Assembly: GCA_937890485.1 (NCBI GenBank)
Contig: CALBXN010000119.1
Coordinates: 1-64,000, forward strand
Direction of reading: 5' to 3'
DNA: 64,000 nt
Origin: an uncultured Treponema sp.
Lineage (GTDB): Bacteria > Spirochaetota > Spirochaetia > Treponematales > Treponemataceae
Part shown: positions 33,701-40,343 of the stretch, piece by piece
How positions within the stretch are numbered: the first letter of the stretch is position 1
Layout: each line of letters starts with the position of its first letter
Notes under the pieces: generated by a model
Told to the model about the DNA's origin: nothing
What the model saw: only the letters and a program-made list of their open reading frames with translations
The model's database searches: none
Position numbers and translations under genes: made by a program

Positions 33701-35342
33701 CAGTTTCACTCTTATTTACATCTTCTACCTTTACAGTAGTATCTTTCGTATCAACTGTCTTAGAACTTCCGTCCTTGTAATGAACTTCGACACCACCATC
33801 ACTTTCAGTAACGTCAGAAACTAAGTTGCCAAGAGATTTCATTTCAGCTTCTACAACATCAATTCTGTTGTTCTGAATGTCGATTTTACGTGTCATTTCA
33901 AGGAATTTATCATCAACGCCTGATAACAGAACGGTAATTTCATCTTTAGTATATGAGTTACCACCGATAGCATGGAAACTTCCATTAATATAACGATAAT
34001 GTACATATGAACCTTCTTCGGTTAGTAAGTAGTAATCTGTAAATTCGTTACCTGTCTCTGGAAGAGCAGAAACAACATCTGCAACAGAGCCAGCAACAAC
34101 TTCCCAATAACCGTCAATCCATTTGTAATACAAACATCCGGCATCAGACTTTAAAACGTAGTCAACGTCTGAATCACCTGTTTCTGGAAGTTCAGTAACA
34201 ACCATTGTGGAAGAACTACCAAAAACATCCCATTTTGAATCACCATTTGCATCGGTAATCCACCAATATTTGTCATAACCTGTTCCTGAATCGTTTGGAA
34301 CAAGGTAGAATGTCATACTTTCACCAGTCACAGGTAATTCATCTACAATAGTAATTGTAAATGCTTTATAATCTGCCAACAGAGCTTGAGCATAACTTCT
34401 TGATAATGTAACAGCACCACGGATAGCATCGCCAATTTTTGTGTATACCAAAGTTTCAGTAAGTTTATATCCGTCTTGCAATTCTGCCTTTACATCATTC
34501 AAATTCTTTTGTACTGTATCTGCACGACCTTGTGCATAAGAGTAGATATCTACTTTCAATCCTTGTGGATCATATACACTTGGCTGCATAGCCGTATCAG
34601 CTTTTACAAGTGCTTCTTCAAAACCAGAATCAACTTTTTTACGTGAAATACTTCCGTCTTGAATAGTCATATTTGCAAGATGACCACTTGACAAATATTC
34701 TTCCATTTCAGCAGTTACGGCTTCTGAAATTAATTCAGCAACTACTTCATTGTTTTCAAGCTGAGTAACCTTGATAGTAAGGTCATCGACATCTGCCTGA
34801 CTCGCTTTTAATGCAATAGCATCGGCATTTGCTTTTTCAGCAGCTTTCGCCCTTGCAATTTCAGTTTCTAAGTCAACTTGAGCAGCCTTTTTATTGATTT
34901 GAATTTGCAAATCTTTATCTGTTTCAATCAAATCGGCAGCACTTTGCTCATTCCATGTAGTTAATGTATTAACTTTTGTAACAAGCTGATTGTACAATGA
35001 TTGAGAAATTTCAGTACTATTTGCGTCAGTAACTAAAATGTTTTCATCAATAGATAATGTTAAATAGTTTGTAGTTGCAATTGTTTTATCGTTACTACCA
35101 TATAACATTACAGTACATGTACCTGTACCAATTTCAGCAGGAAGATAAGCACTATTATCATCGTCAAGATATTGATTATATGCGATGCCATTTTGTCTAA
35201 ACTGAGCAAATGTCATCAAATCATCCCAGTCACCAGTTAAGTTAAATACAAGACGTACAAATTCTTGTGTTCCGGCAACAAGGGTTTTTAAGTTGGTTGC
35301 AATCTTCAATTTTTGATTGGCAACATTAACTAATATATCCAT
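27774..35342 (-). CDS. DGR2 target: giant tail-tip adhesin with C-lectin-like variable end
   Basis: 2,522 residues. N-terminal about 110 residues resemble a BppU-like baseplate domain, then a coiled coil (about 125-215), an interaction region and Ig-like domains (about 560-900), a long mixed region with CotH-like character (weak), an LRR-like stretch near 1770-1880, two InlB B-repeat-like units (about 1935-2080), a LamG-like domain (about 2110-2300) and a C-terminal DUF6273-like C-lectin domain. VR covers residues 2475-2520 (WLRAQYWWLRSPIA to NTNGVVPGF). It is surely the host-binding protein, last of the tail genes. GGAAAG precedes ATG. Domain borders are approximate and only the ends are firm. 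Confidence 0.88.
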   Translation of the reverse strand: MDILVNVANQKLKIATNLKTLVAGTQEFVRLVFNLTGDWDDLMTFAQFRQNGIAYNQYLDDDNSAYLPAEIGTGTCTVMLYGSNDKTIATTNYLTLSIDENILVTDANSTEISQSLYNQLVTKVNTLTTWNEQSAADLIETDKDLQIQINKKAAQVDLETEIARAKAAEKANADAIALKASQADVDDLTIKVTQLENNEVVAELISEAVTAEMEEYLSSGHLANMTIQDGSISRKKVDSGFEEALVKADTAMQPSVYDPQGLKVDIYSYAQGRADTVQKNLNDVKAELQDGYKLTETLVYTKIGDAIRGAVTLSRSYAQALLADYKAFTITIVDELPVTGESMTFYLVPNDSGTGYDKYWWITDANGDSKWDVFGSSSTMVVTELPETGDSDVDYVLKSDAGCLYYKWIDGYWEVVAGSVADVVSALPETGNEFTDYYLLTEEGSYVHYRYINGSFHAIGGNSYTKDEITVLLSGVDDKFLEMTRKIDIQNNRIDVVEAEMKSLGNLVSDVTESDGGVEVHYKDGSSKTVDTKDTTVKVEDVNKSETGIAIVYTDGSTKDIAISGGSGTAATGSASITRITASSTQCVYGDECPIEFEFTALDSAGDMVGDGTATWYVGNVKKTTSIVTQGTNTFDIGKYLSAGSNNVKVSVSVDTGGEEPTVTTKTWSVNAINMYVVWDYDDTTPNTSDTIAIRWTPYGNLTKTSHIVVYGDEYEGGKQEIATLDTTRSGVEQYIIIDKYPHGSHMFEIYLTATVNGTEIRSDSVFHDMIFVEDGNDTPIIACSISTNEMTQYNTMRIPVVIYSPSSLTSDAVLAVDGVQVAEWTDVDRTIRNWDYTPNDFGVKQLTITCGETVKTIEITVHELNIDNAEIEGYAFRLKASDIAGNEALRAWNSEGVNLTFSDNFDWNNGGIKSENDENGFIRQFICVKAGTTATINYELFGNDAKVNGKNFKVIFKAVNSRDRDAIFLSCMDDGIGIELGANGGIASSGQNTLNVQYSEDSYVEFEYDVSPAPTETSTNTYRYIQTYLDGVLTSTNVYAADDQFKQTDPQKITIGSPDCDVYIYMVKAYETYLTRDNHIENFIADAPNAQEMVARFDRNDILDDSGEISYEKLALKNPNARIHLWSIPRMTEGKKDYVTGCSYQQIYNAGDARHQLTANNVTINIQGTSSVDYKDSGANTDGNFTEGFTDGNGDHIDTYSMSDNSIGVNYFNTKVNIASCENVNNMCIAEWYNRYQPYKTLYRQKNPLARDCMEHNIGVQFIHDQSHTLFGDDNYHMYAICNMGNSKNNSAVFHDLENTKECCIETKDNNSTHCMMLDPSFSVDDLDSEDFFEFRYPESPTTEMKEAFVRLVRWFANGNPANATGNALASEVTFEAYTFKGTGQDDEVLAGVTISDYAGTYTHDTYEYRMAKMLSECEDYLIMDSMVYHYVFIEQHAMVDNVCKNTFWGTEDLVHWHLAKNYDNDTADGNSNTGKLIIPFGSEGYDDLNDSPVFNGRDNVYWRFIYGLYEARRVMWTNRETAGAWNAEAYLAFARERQNYLPERVYNQDYWYKYLRLYEQKEVTTYIPMLEGGKKNHQRESFVTNNLYYMASQYMGTACISKSITLRGYTPSEWSGVEPKAQVTVMLYNKGYVVVQIGSIFKRVKAEKGVFYTVEFPESGNMNDTVINIHGANLVQAVGDISCLYPGRSDYSAATKIRSIQIGSTAEGYQNNNLIEVGFGTNKMLEELYIQNCPNIKSTLDLSGCQALLKLDVRGSGFTGISFALGCLIESALLCSPTSLNMRSLYALTDENFSLESFDNLKQLRLEDCPNIDSLALVTNAINLSIARILNIDWDLADTTLLDKLYNMDGLNESNNTIDTSVLTGIVYVPLMRQQKLDQYNAAWANLTIEYDTMVTQYKVTFVDYDGSPILDKNGNEYVQYVDRGETPYDPVAAGEIDTPTRESDAQYVYTYSGWDSLETAIIANATVTVVYATETRTYTVRWFTQIGSVLKSVTAEYGDCIEYDGEIPTLRDEEASYVYKVFTGWDKSTGYITEDTDVYAVWDRAELPAVGAKDLKDMSVGEIYGIITAGLASNYFEDKDYIDIQMGRDYSFSNVEEELICENKYFDGATTLDTGIQLFNADAPSFTLAIDFEFLDTTSGNTLASCFEESGSEGFRLRYSGQPNIQWGDTDANVGYYQSRGICALRHIKGDDKLYVYAFNVGTDNSPKVYKDSISKYELTRTRSTSTDSTLVLGAVKFIGDGGYDYYGTGWINWCKIWYQDLGDTAAQELVSWTHETWRAEYYGSNLYRLTGGVSTRANASFLLNHELLLAHNMNSSNTNVGGWDKCAMRTFMSTRVYNAFPTAWKSMLKKVQVNASAGNQSTENVISEDYIYLACTTEMDGNQNSPYVNECIARISWYTTNMVRCKFRDQIIPDDATYYTDSSDPTTVSTATVKKGDVWYKSNIGYYYIPPELASSHWYYNDGNLTAADGGLWLRAQYWWLRSPIATNTANFWFVSGSGTLGSYAASNTNGVVPGFSI
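27783..27919 (-). repeat. DGR2 variable repeat (VR)
   Basis: 137-bp copy of the template at 26709-26845. Seventeen A-site changes alter 12 codons (for example N to Y, I, F, S, G, T and A; T to A) and one silently. No non-A position differs. The 3' end GGCGTTGTGCCCGG is constant and GC-rich, as expected of the homing-initiation region. Confidence 0.95.
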
Positions 35343-35372
35343 CTATTTATCTTTCCTTTCTCTATATGAAAA

Positions 35373-35404
35373 AAGAGTGGCAGATTTAGTATCTAACCAC
35401 TCTT
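35373..35404 (-). terminator. Intrinsic terminator before the adhesin gene
   Basis: AAGAGTGG / CCACTCTT stem with a 16-base loop followed on the - strand by TTTTTT. Confidence 0.75.
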
Positions 35405-35447
35405 GAAATACTATATATTGTTGTTTCTAAAAGATAAAAAACGAGTT

Positions 35448-36098
35448 TTATCTTGCCACATCATATCCACGTAAATCTTCCACAAACGTATGATTTCTCA
35501 TATGTTTTTCATAAGATTCAGTGATAATACGATATGAAATATCAACCTCTCCATTTGTCATGTTGTTTGACTCAATAATTGCTTCATATTCTTCGTAAAT
35601 TCTAAAAATACGATGGAATTGCTCTCTAGTAACAGGAGCGTTTTCATCAATTACGTATTGTGCAAAATTAATGATAATAGTACGTTTACTATCAATTAAC
35701 AGTGAGAGAGTATCTTCATTATTTTTGTCTAATTTCGCAGCCAATTCTTGAACTAAGCTATCATAAGAATCTAGTTTATGATTTACATTCTGAATCCAAG
35801 CATCACGCTGGCTGATATTATCGGCACTATAATGTTGTTCAACATTATTAAGTAATTCTCTTACATCTCGCAAAGTATCTGGTACTTGGCTAATCTGCTC
35901 AAACATTGACGGAAGTTGACTTAAAACTTCACGTTCTTTTTTCTTACGTTTGAAATATTTTCTGATTTTGATCCACTCAGGAACAACCTTTCCTCTGAAT
36001 TCCAACACTTCGCCAATTACTTGCATAACAAAGAAAATTGCTGCAATCACAAAGGCTACTTTTGTCGGCATATTCAAATATTCAATATAATTTAGCAT
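35448..36098 (-). CDS. Membrane-anchored phage protein near lysis genes
   Basis: 216 residues. One hydrophobic helix at about 13-30 (VAFVIAAIFFVMQVIG), a very basic stretch (KIRKYFKRKKKER) and then a helical, charged region. This plan recurs next to endolysins in Firmicute phages, where it may hold or regulate lysis proteins; the function is unproven. GAGAGG lies ahead of ATG. Confidence 0.6.
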   Translation of the reverse strand: MLNYIEYLNMPTKVAFVIAAIFFVMQVIGEVLEFRGKVVPEWIKIRKYFKRKKKEREVLSQLPSMFEQISQVPDTLRDVRELLNNVEQHYSADNISQRDAWIQNVNHKLDSYDSLVQELAAKLDKNNEDTLSLLIDSKRTIIINFAQYVIDENAPVTREQFHRIFRIYEEYEAIIESNNMTNGEVDISYRIITESYEKHMRNHTFVEDLRGYDVAR

Positions 36099-36125
36099 CT
36101 TCTCGTTTACCTCTCTTTAAAATAA

Positions 36126-36151
36126 AAAGGCATCCTGGGAAAGATGCCTTT
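36126..36151 (-). terminator. Intrinsic terminator after the endolysin gene
   Basis: AAAGGCATC / GATGCCTTT stem, 8-base loop, followed on the - strand by a U-rich run (TTTTTATTTT). It lies 13 bases past the endolysin stop. Confidence 0.85.
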
Positions 36152-36163
36152 AGATTCTAATTA

Positions 36164-37714
36164 TTATTTTTTTAAATAAGCACTTGATACGAAACCTTTG
36201 TAATTCTCATAAACAACATAGTACCATTTTGTTCCACCAACAACAGTGAAATATCCATAGCAAGTAACTTTACTTCCTTTTGGAATTACACAAATTACAC
36301 CTTTGCTAGTTCCAGCACCTTTTCTTAAATTCAAATTAGCAGTTGTTTTATATGTACCAGCTAATGACTTTTGATAAGATTCTGCATATTCTACTTTATT
36401 GTTGGCTGTTGTAGTTGTTTTATTTGTTTCTTGCTTTTTAATATATTTAGAAGAAACAAAACCAAACTTATTGTTGTATTTGATGTAATACCATACTACA
36501 CCTTTGCTATCTTTTACAGAATCGCAAACACCTACAACTGCATTTTTCTTCAATGGACTAAATGACACTGTTTTGTTTTCTGTTCCAGCCCATGTTCTAA
36601 CATTTAACTCGTCAGCAGTAACAACACCATTCCATTTAACAGTTTTATTTAATGCTGAATTACTTGTAGATGGGGTAGTAGTTGGTGTATTTGCAGAACC
36701 ACTTGAACTTGCTTCTGCTGAATACTTAGGTTTTGCATATCCTCTGATATATCCCCAACCAACAGAAATAGTTCTACGTCCTACAATACCTCCACTCATA
36801 TTACCTTCAATACAAGTGATTTTGCCATTACTAACAGATTCTACAATACCAATATGATCTGCATATCCGTCATTTGGCTGTGTTCCATCATCCCAGTTGA
36901 AACAGATAATATATCCTGGTTTTGGTGTGATTGTTCCATCTTCTTCCCAAATACCAGCTTTCTTAAATAGAGCAATATGGTTTTGTACACCACATTCTGT
37001 ACCACCAATAATATCTACATTACCAGCTTTGATAAATGCTGCAGAAACAGTAGTATCACAGTAAGCGTCAGTATATGTTACTTTATAACCTCTTGCTCTA
37101 GGTGTGTGGCTGTTATATAAATCAATAATGTCTTTATGTGTTCCGGCAGAACGACTCTTACCAATCCAACCACGCATAATATTAATGATTTGACTTGCAG
37201 TAACTCCCATATTATTTCCCTCCGTTTTATTTGTTGTATTTACAACTGTTTTCGAATCATACTGAGTTAAGTTATACTGAGTAACAAGTTTCATATTGTT
37301 TTCAACATAAGTTGAACTTGTTGCATAACCATCAGCTTTAATTGTTTCAAGATATTTTCGTGGATCAGTAATTCCCCTCAAATTCTGATAACGTGCGAGT
37401 TGGATAAATTCAAAGTAACCTTTGATACCTTCCTCCATGCTGTCATAAACACGGAAATTATCTTTGATAGTTGTATATGTTCCGACTGTATATTCTTCCT
37501 GTGTTGTCATATTCACAGATTTACCAGTCCATTTACTTCCACACTTCAATCCAAAATAATTGTGATATTGTGCAGATAGTTTCGATTTTCCCCATCCAGA
37601 CTCTAAAATTGCTTGTGCAATAATAGGGCTATGTACTTTGATTCCATACGAATTTGCATACTTTTGAACATACTTTGCAACATTCGTAATAAATTGTTTC
37701 TGTTCTGTAGTCAT
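36164..37714 (-). CDS. Modular endolysin (GH73 glucosaminidase, CHAP/NlpC-like, SH3 repeats)
   Basis: 516 residues from ATG 37714 (GGAG ahead). Residues 1-150: glucosaminidase-type domain with AQAILESGWGKS and YHNYFGLK. About 170-330: cysteine peptidase-like domain with YTDAYCDTTVSAAF (catalytic Cys), ADHIGIVESV (His) and EGNMSGG (Asn). C-terminal: two SH3b domains, ELNVRTWAG..., and NLNLRKGAG..., each ending in a VSS.YLKK type strand. It degrades host peptidoglycan at the end of infection. Context of holin candidates and terminators agrees. Confidence 0.9.
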   Translation of the reverse strand: MTTEQKQFITNVAKYVQKYANSYGIKVHSPIIAQAILESGWGKSKLSAQYHNYFGLKCGSKWTGKSVNMTTQEEYTVGTYTTIKDNFRVYDSMEEGIKGYFEFIQLARYQNLRGITDPRKYLETIKADGYATSSTYVENNMKLVTQYNLTQYDSKTVVNTTNKTEGNNMGVTASQIINIMRGWIGKSRSAGTHKDIIDLYNSHTPRARGYKVTYTDAYCDTTVSAAFIKAGNVDIIGGTECGVQNHIALFKKAGIWEEDGTITPKPGYIICFNWDDGTQPNDGYADHIGIVESVSNGKITCIEGNMSGGIVGRRTISVGWGYIRGYAKPKYSAEASSSGSANTPTTTPSTSNSALNKTVKWNGVVTADELNVRTWAGTENKTVSFSPLKKNAVVGVCDSVKDSKGVVWYYIKYNNKFGFVSSKYIKKQETNKTTTTANNKVEYAESYQKSLAGTYKTTANLNLRKGAGTSKGVICVIPKGSKVTCYGYFTVVGGTKWYYVVYENYKGFVSSAYLKK

Positions 37715-37740
37715 AATTTCACTCCTAATCACAGACAAAA

Positions 37741-37766
37741 GAGGGTAGTGCAAAAACACCACCCTC
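37741..37766 (-). terminator. Intrinsic terminator between holin and endolysin genes
   Basis: GAGGGTAGTG / CACCACCCTC stem (one mismatch), followed on the - strand by TTTTG. May lower endolysin expression. Confidence 0.7.
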
Positions 37767-37779
37767 ATAGAACTTTCTA

Positions 37780-38175
37780 TTATTCAGTTTCTTTTGTTTC
37801 GTTTTGCTTGATAACTTCACGTAAAGTATCAAGAGCAGTATCAATTTCATTGTCAATCCATGCAATCAAATCTGCCTGGTCAACAACTTTTGATAAGATT
37901 GGATATTCAGCAAAAATCATTCCAATTACTTGTGAACGTTTAATGCTGCCAGCCTTATTCCATTCCTCATAATCAAGTTCTGCTTCAGTAATCATTTCCA
38001 AAACAGTTTCTTTGATTTGAGCTTTTGCAATTTCAATTTTCTCTTTATCGGATTTACCAATGTAATCTTTAATTTTCTTTACAAGACTTACACCTAAACC
38101 ACAGATAACAAGAATCATAGTCCAGTTATCATTTAAAAATTGAAGCAAATTCTTTACACCATTTAAAATTCCCAT
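37780..38175 (-). CDS. Holin-like protein (LLH type)
   Basis: 131 residues from ATG 38175, which follows GGAGGG. Single hydrophobic segment NWTMILVICGLGVSLVKKI near the N-terminus, then a charged helical tail. The size and plan resemble phage holins of the LLH family that sit before endolysins. It probably opens the membrane for lysis. Confidence 0.7.
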   Translation of the reverse strand: MGILNGVKNLLQFLNDNWTMILVICGLGVSLVKKIKDYIGKSDKEKIEIAKAQIKETVLEMITEAELDYEEWNKAGSIKRSQVIGMIFAEYPILSKVVDQADLIAWIDNEIDTALDTLREVIKQNETKETE

Positions 38176-38191
38176 AGTGAACCCTCCAAAA

Positions 38192-38569
38192 TTATCCAAC
38201 TGAATTATCAGTTGATGGTTGCGATGTTTGTGACATGGCAGTATCATAAACAATACCACCTATTGTGTTTTCTGCTTTAGCCTTGTAATAATATCCAAGA
38301 ACAACAGGAATCAATGATGCCGGAACTCCAATGAGGGCATACATTGCACTTGTATCTTGAAACTTGAACATGACATATTCGCAGAAAATTACAATTTGAA
38401 AGCATAATAAAGAAGCCACCAACAAAATCAATTTACTTGTTGATGGCAGTTTCACTTTAAACTTTTTCTTATATTTATTTTTTTCTTTCTTTAAAATCGC
38501 TAATCGTTCTTTTTGTACATTTTCAGCTTGAATTTGTTTTAAACGATTGTCGAATTCTCTCTCAGACAT
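38192..38569 (-). CDS. Two-helix membrane protein, possible second holin
   Basis: About 125 residues. Basic helical N-terminal half (KKEKNKYKKKFKVK), then hydrophobic helices LILLVASLLCFQIVIFCEY and YALIGVPASLIPVVLGYYY, and a polar tail. Possibly an antiholin or second holin. Start uncertain: ATG 38569, TTG 38578 (better spacing from AAAGGGTG) or GTG 38596. Confidence 0.6.
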   Translation of the reverse strand: MSEREFDNRLKQIQAENVQKERLAILKKEKNKYKKKFKVKLPSTSKLILLVASLLCFQIVIFCEYVMFKFQDTSAMYALIGVPASLIPVVLGYYYKAKAENTIGGIVYDTAMSQTSQPSTDNSVG

Positions 38570-38579
38570 ATAATTCAAT

Positions 38580-38801
38580 TTAATCACCCTTTTCACCTAA
38601 TTGTTCGAGTACTTGTTCGTATTGTTTTCTGTCTGATTCTAATTGTCGTTCCGATAATATCTTCATATCGTTATACATATCCTTAAAAATAGGTTCGAGT
38701 ATAAATGAAGGAAGTCCTGATTTATTCACTAGATTTTTTAAATCTGAAATAAAATCTGCACGAACGACAGTAATTGGTTTTTGAATACCTTTGTTTGACA
38801 T
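38580..38801 (-). CDS. Small phage protein of unknown function
   Basis: 73 residues, amphipathic helix pattern, ending in charged helix SERQLESDRKQYEQVLEQLGEKGD. AAAAGGAG precedes ATG. Similar small proteins follow tail genes in Firmicute phages; no function known to me. It may overlap the next gene's start. Confidence 0.6.
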   Translation of the reverse strand: MSNKGIQKPITVVRADFISDLKNLVNKSGLPSFILEPIFKDMYNDMKILSERQLESDRKQYEQVLEQLGEKGD

Positions 38802-38815
38802 ATAAAATCTCCTTT

Positions 38816-40297
38816 TTATGTACCGACTAATGATTTAATATAATTCTCCAATGTGACTGGTGAGCCATCGACATAAATATAAACCTGTTTCATAAGTTTA
38901 ATATCCATAGCAACCTCCATCGAATCAGTTTCAGCGATTTTACCAATGCCAAGACCTTTTCCACCAGCACGAAAATCTAATAATACTTCAACCGTTGAAA
39001 CAAATGTTTCTGCTTGAGCCGAATTAGATAATGCGTCTTTTACAGTTACCCTAAAATTATAACTACTTGCCTCTTCAAATTCTTTGTCAAGCGTAACACT
39101 TGTGTTTTTTGCAATAGTACCATAAGTTGTCCAAGATGTAGATGTTGCTTTTTTATACTGTAATGTAGCTGTAGCTGAATTTTTATTATTTACAGAAGCA
39201 AAAGACCAATTAGCTTTTACTATCATTTGTTTTGGATTTGTTGTACTTCTTGATACAGAAAAAGTAGACATGGCAGGTTTTGAATAAGCATATACTGTAA
39301 TAGTTCCAGCAGATTTACTTGCAGAACTTCGACCACGGCTATCTTTTGCAACAACATTAAATGTTTTACTACCAGAAGAACTAAATGTACCACCAGTATA
39401 AGATAATGATGAACCTGTTTGTGTTGTTGAATAACCACCACTAATAGTGAAACTACTAATAGTTGATTTATAAGCACCAGAAGCAGTAGCAGTTATTTTA
39501 GCCTTTGAATATCCAGCTACATATATGCCCCATCCGGCTACAACACTATTTGCACTATTATCTATAGTAATACTGGCAGCACTTATAGTAGGAATAATAT
39601 CTGTTGGTACATTTGCAGTGAATGTGATTGATTTTGAACCTACTTTAGTTGAACCACTATATGTATCACATACCAATGTACCTTTGCCAGATGTTGCACT
39701 TGGAATAACATTTGCCAAATTCTTAGATGGTGTCCAAGAAACAGAAGTTTTATCTGTTTTACTTACAATTGTTCCTTTATATCCTTTTCCTGAACTGATA
39801 CCTGAATCACTCGTATCTCCCCATAAATATGATATTGTATGGGTAAAACTTGAACTAGCTCTACTAATAGTAATATTACCAGCAGTACCCATTGTTAATG
39901 TTCCCACAGAAATGCTTGAAGCTCTAGGAATTGTAGTAAGCGTAAAAGTCTTTTCACCAGTACAGTTTACGGCATATGTATAAATACCGGCTTGAATGCT
40001 AACTTTAAATGTACGTGTACCATCGCTATTATGAGAAATAGTTTTTGTTCCACTTGCAATACTTGTACCATTATACAATGTAATTCGATAATCAGTAGAT
40101 TTTGAATATACAGTATCTCCATCAATTACTACTTTAAAACCACCAGCTTTATACCATGATGAACTTGCTTCACCAGCACCTTTCAATGTCCATGAAATAG
40201 TAGAAGTATTATTTGCAACAGATTGTGTTGCACTCCAGGAGAATTGAACATAACGACCTTGATAATTACTAGAATTACAAGTGCCACTTAACGCCAT
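38816..40297 (-). CDS. Tail protein, DUF859-like
   Basis: 493 residues, very rich in Ser, Thr and Gly (beta-rich). The C-terminus has LLDFRAGGKGLGIGKIAETDSMEVAMD, the hallmark of the DUF859 family of Streptococcus/Firmicute phage tail proteins, probably a tail-tip or fibre chain. AGGGGTG precedes ATG. It sits between Tal and the holin genes, in the distal tail region. Confidence 0.82.
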   Translation of the reverse strand: MALSGTCNSSNYQGRYVQFSWSATQSVANNTSTISWTLKGAGEASSSWYKAGGFKVVIDGDTVYSKSTDYRITLYNGTSIASGTKTISHNSDGTRTFKVSIQAGIYTYAVNCTGEKTFTLTTIPRASSISVGTLTMGTAGNITISRASSSFTHTISYLWGDTSDSGISSGKGYKGTIVSKTDKTSVSWTPSKNLANVIPSATSGKGTLVCDTYSGSTKVGSKSITFTANVPTDIIPTISAASITIDNSANSVVAGWGIYVAGYSKAKITATASGAYKSTISSFTISGGYSTTQTGSSLSYTGGTFSSSGSKTFNVVAKDSRGRSSASKSAGTITVYAYSKPAMSTFSVSRSTTNPKQMIVKANWSFASVNNKNSATATLQYKKATSTSWTTYGTIAKNTSVTLDKEFEEASSYNFRVTVKDALSNSAQAETFVSTVEVLLDFRAGGKGLGIGKIAETDSMEVAMDIKLMKQVYIYVDGSPVTLENYIKSLVGT

Positions 40298-40343
40298 AGC
40301 AATTCACCCCTTATATAGTATTTTTTAAAATTCAAATCCTACA

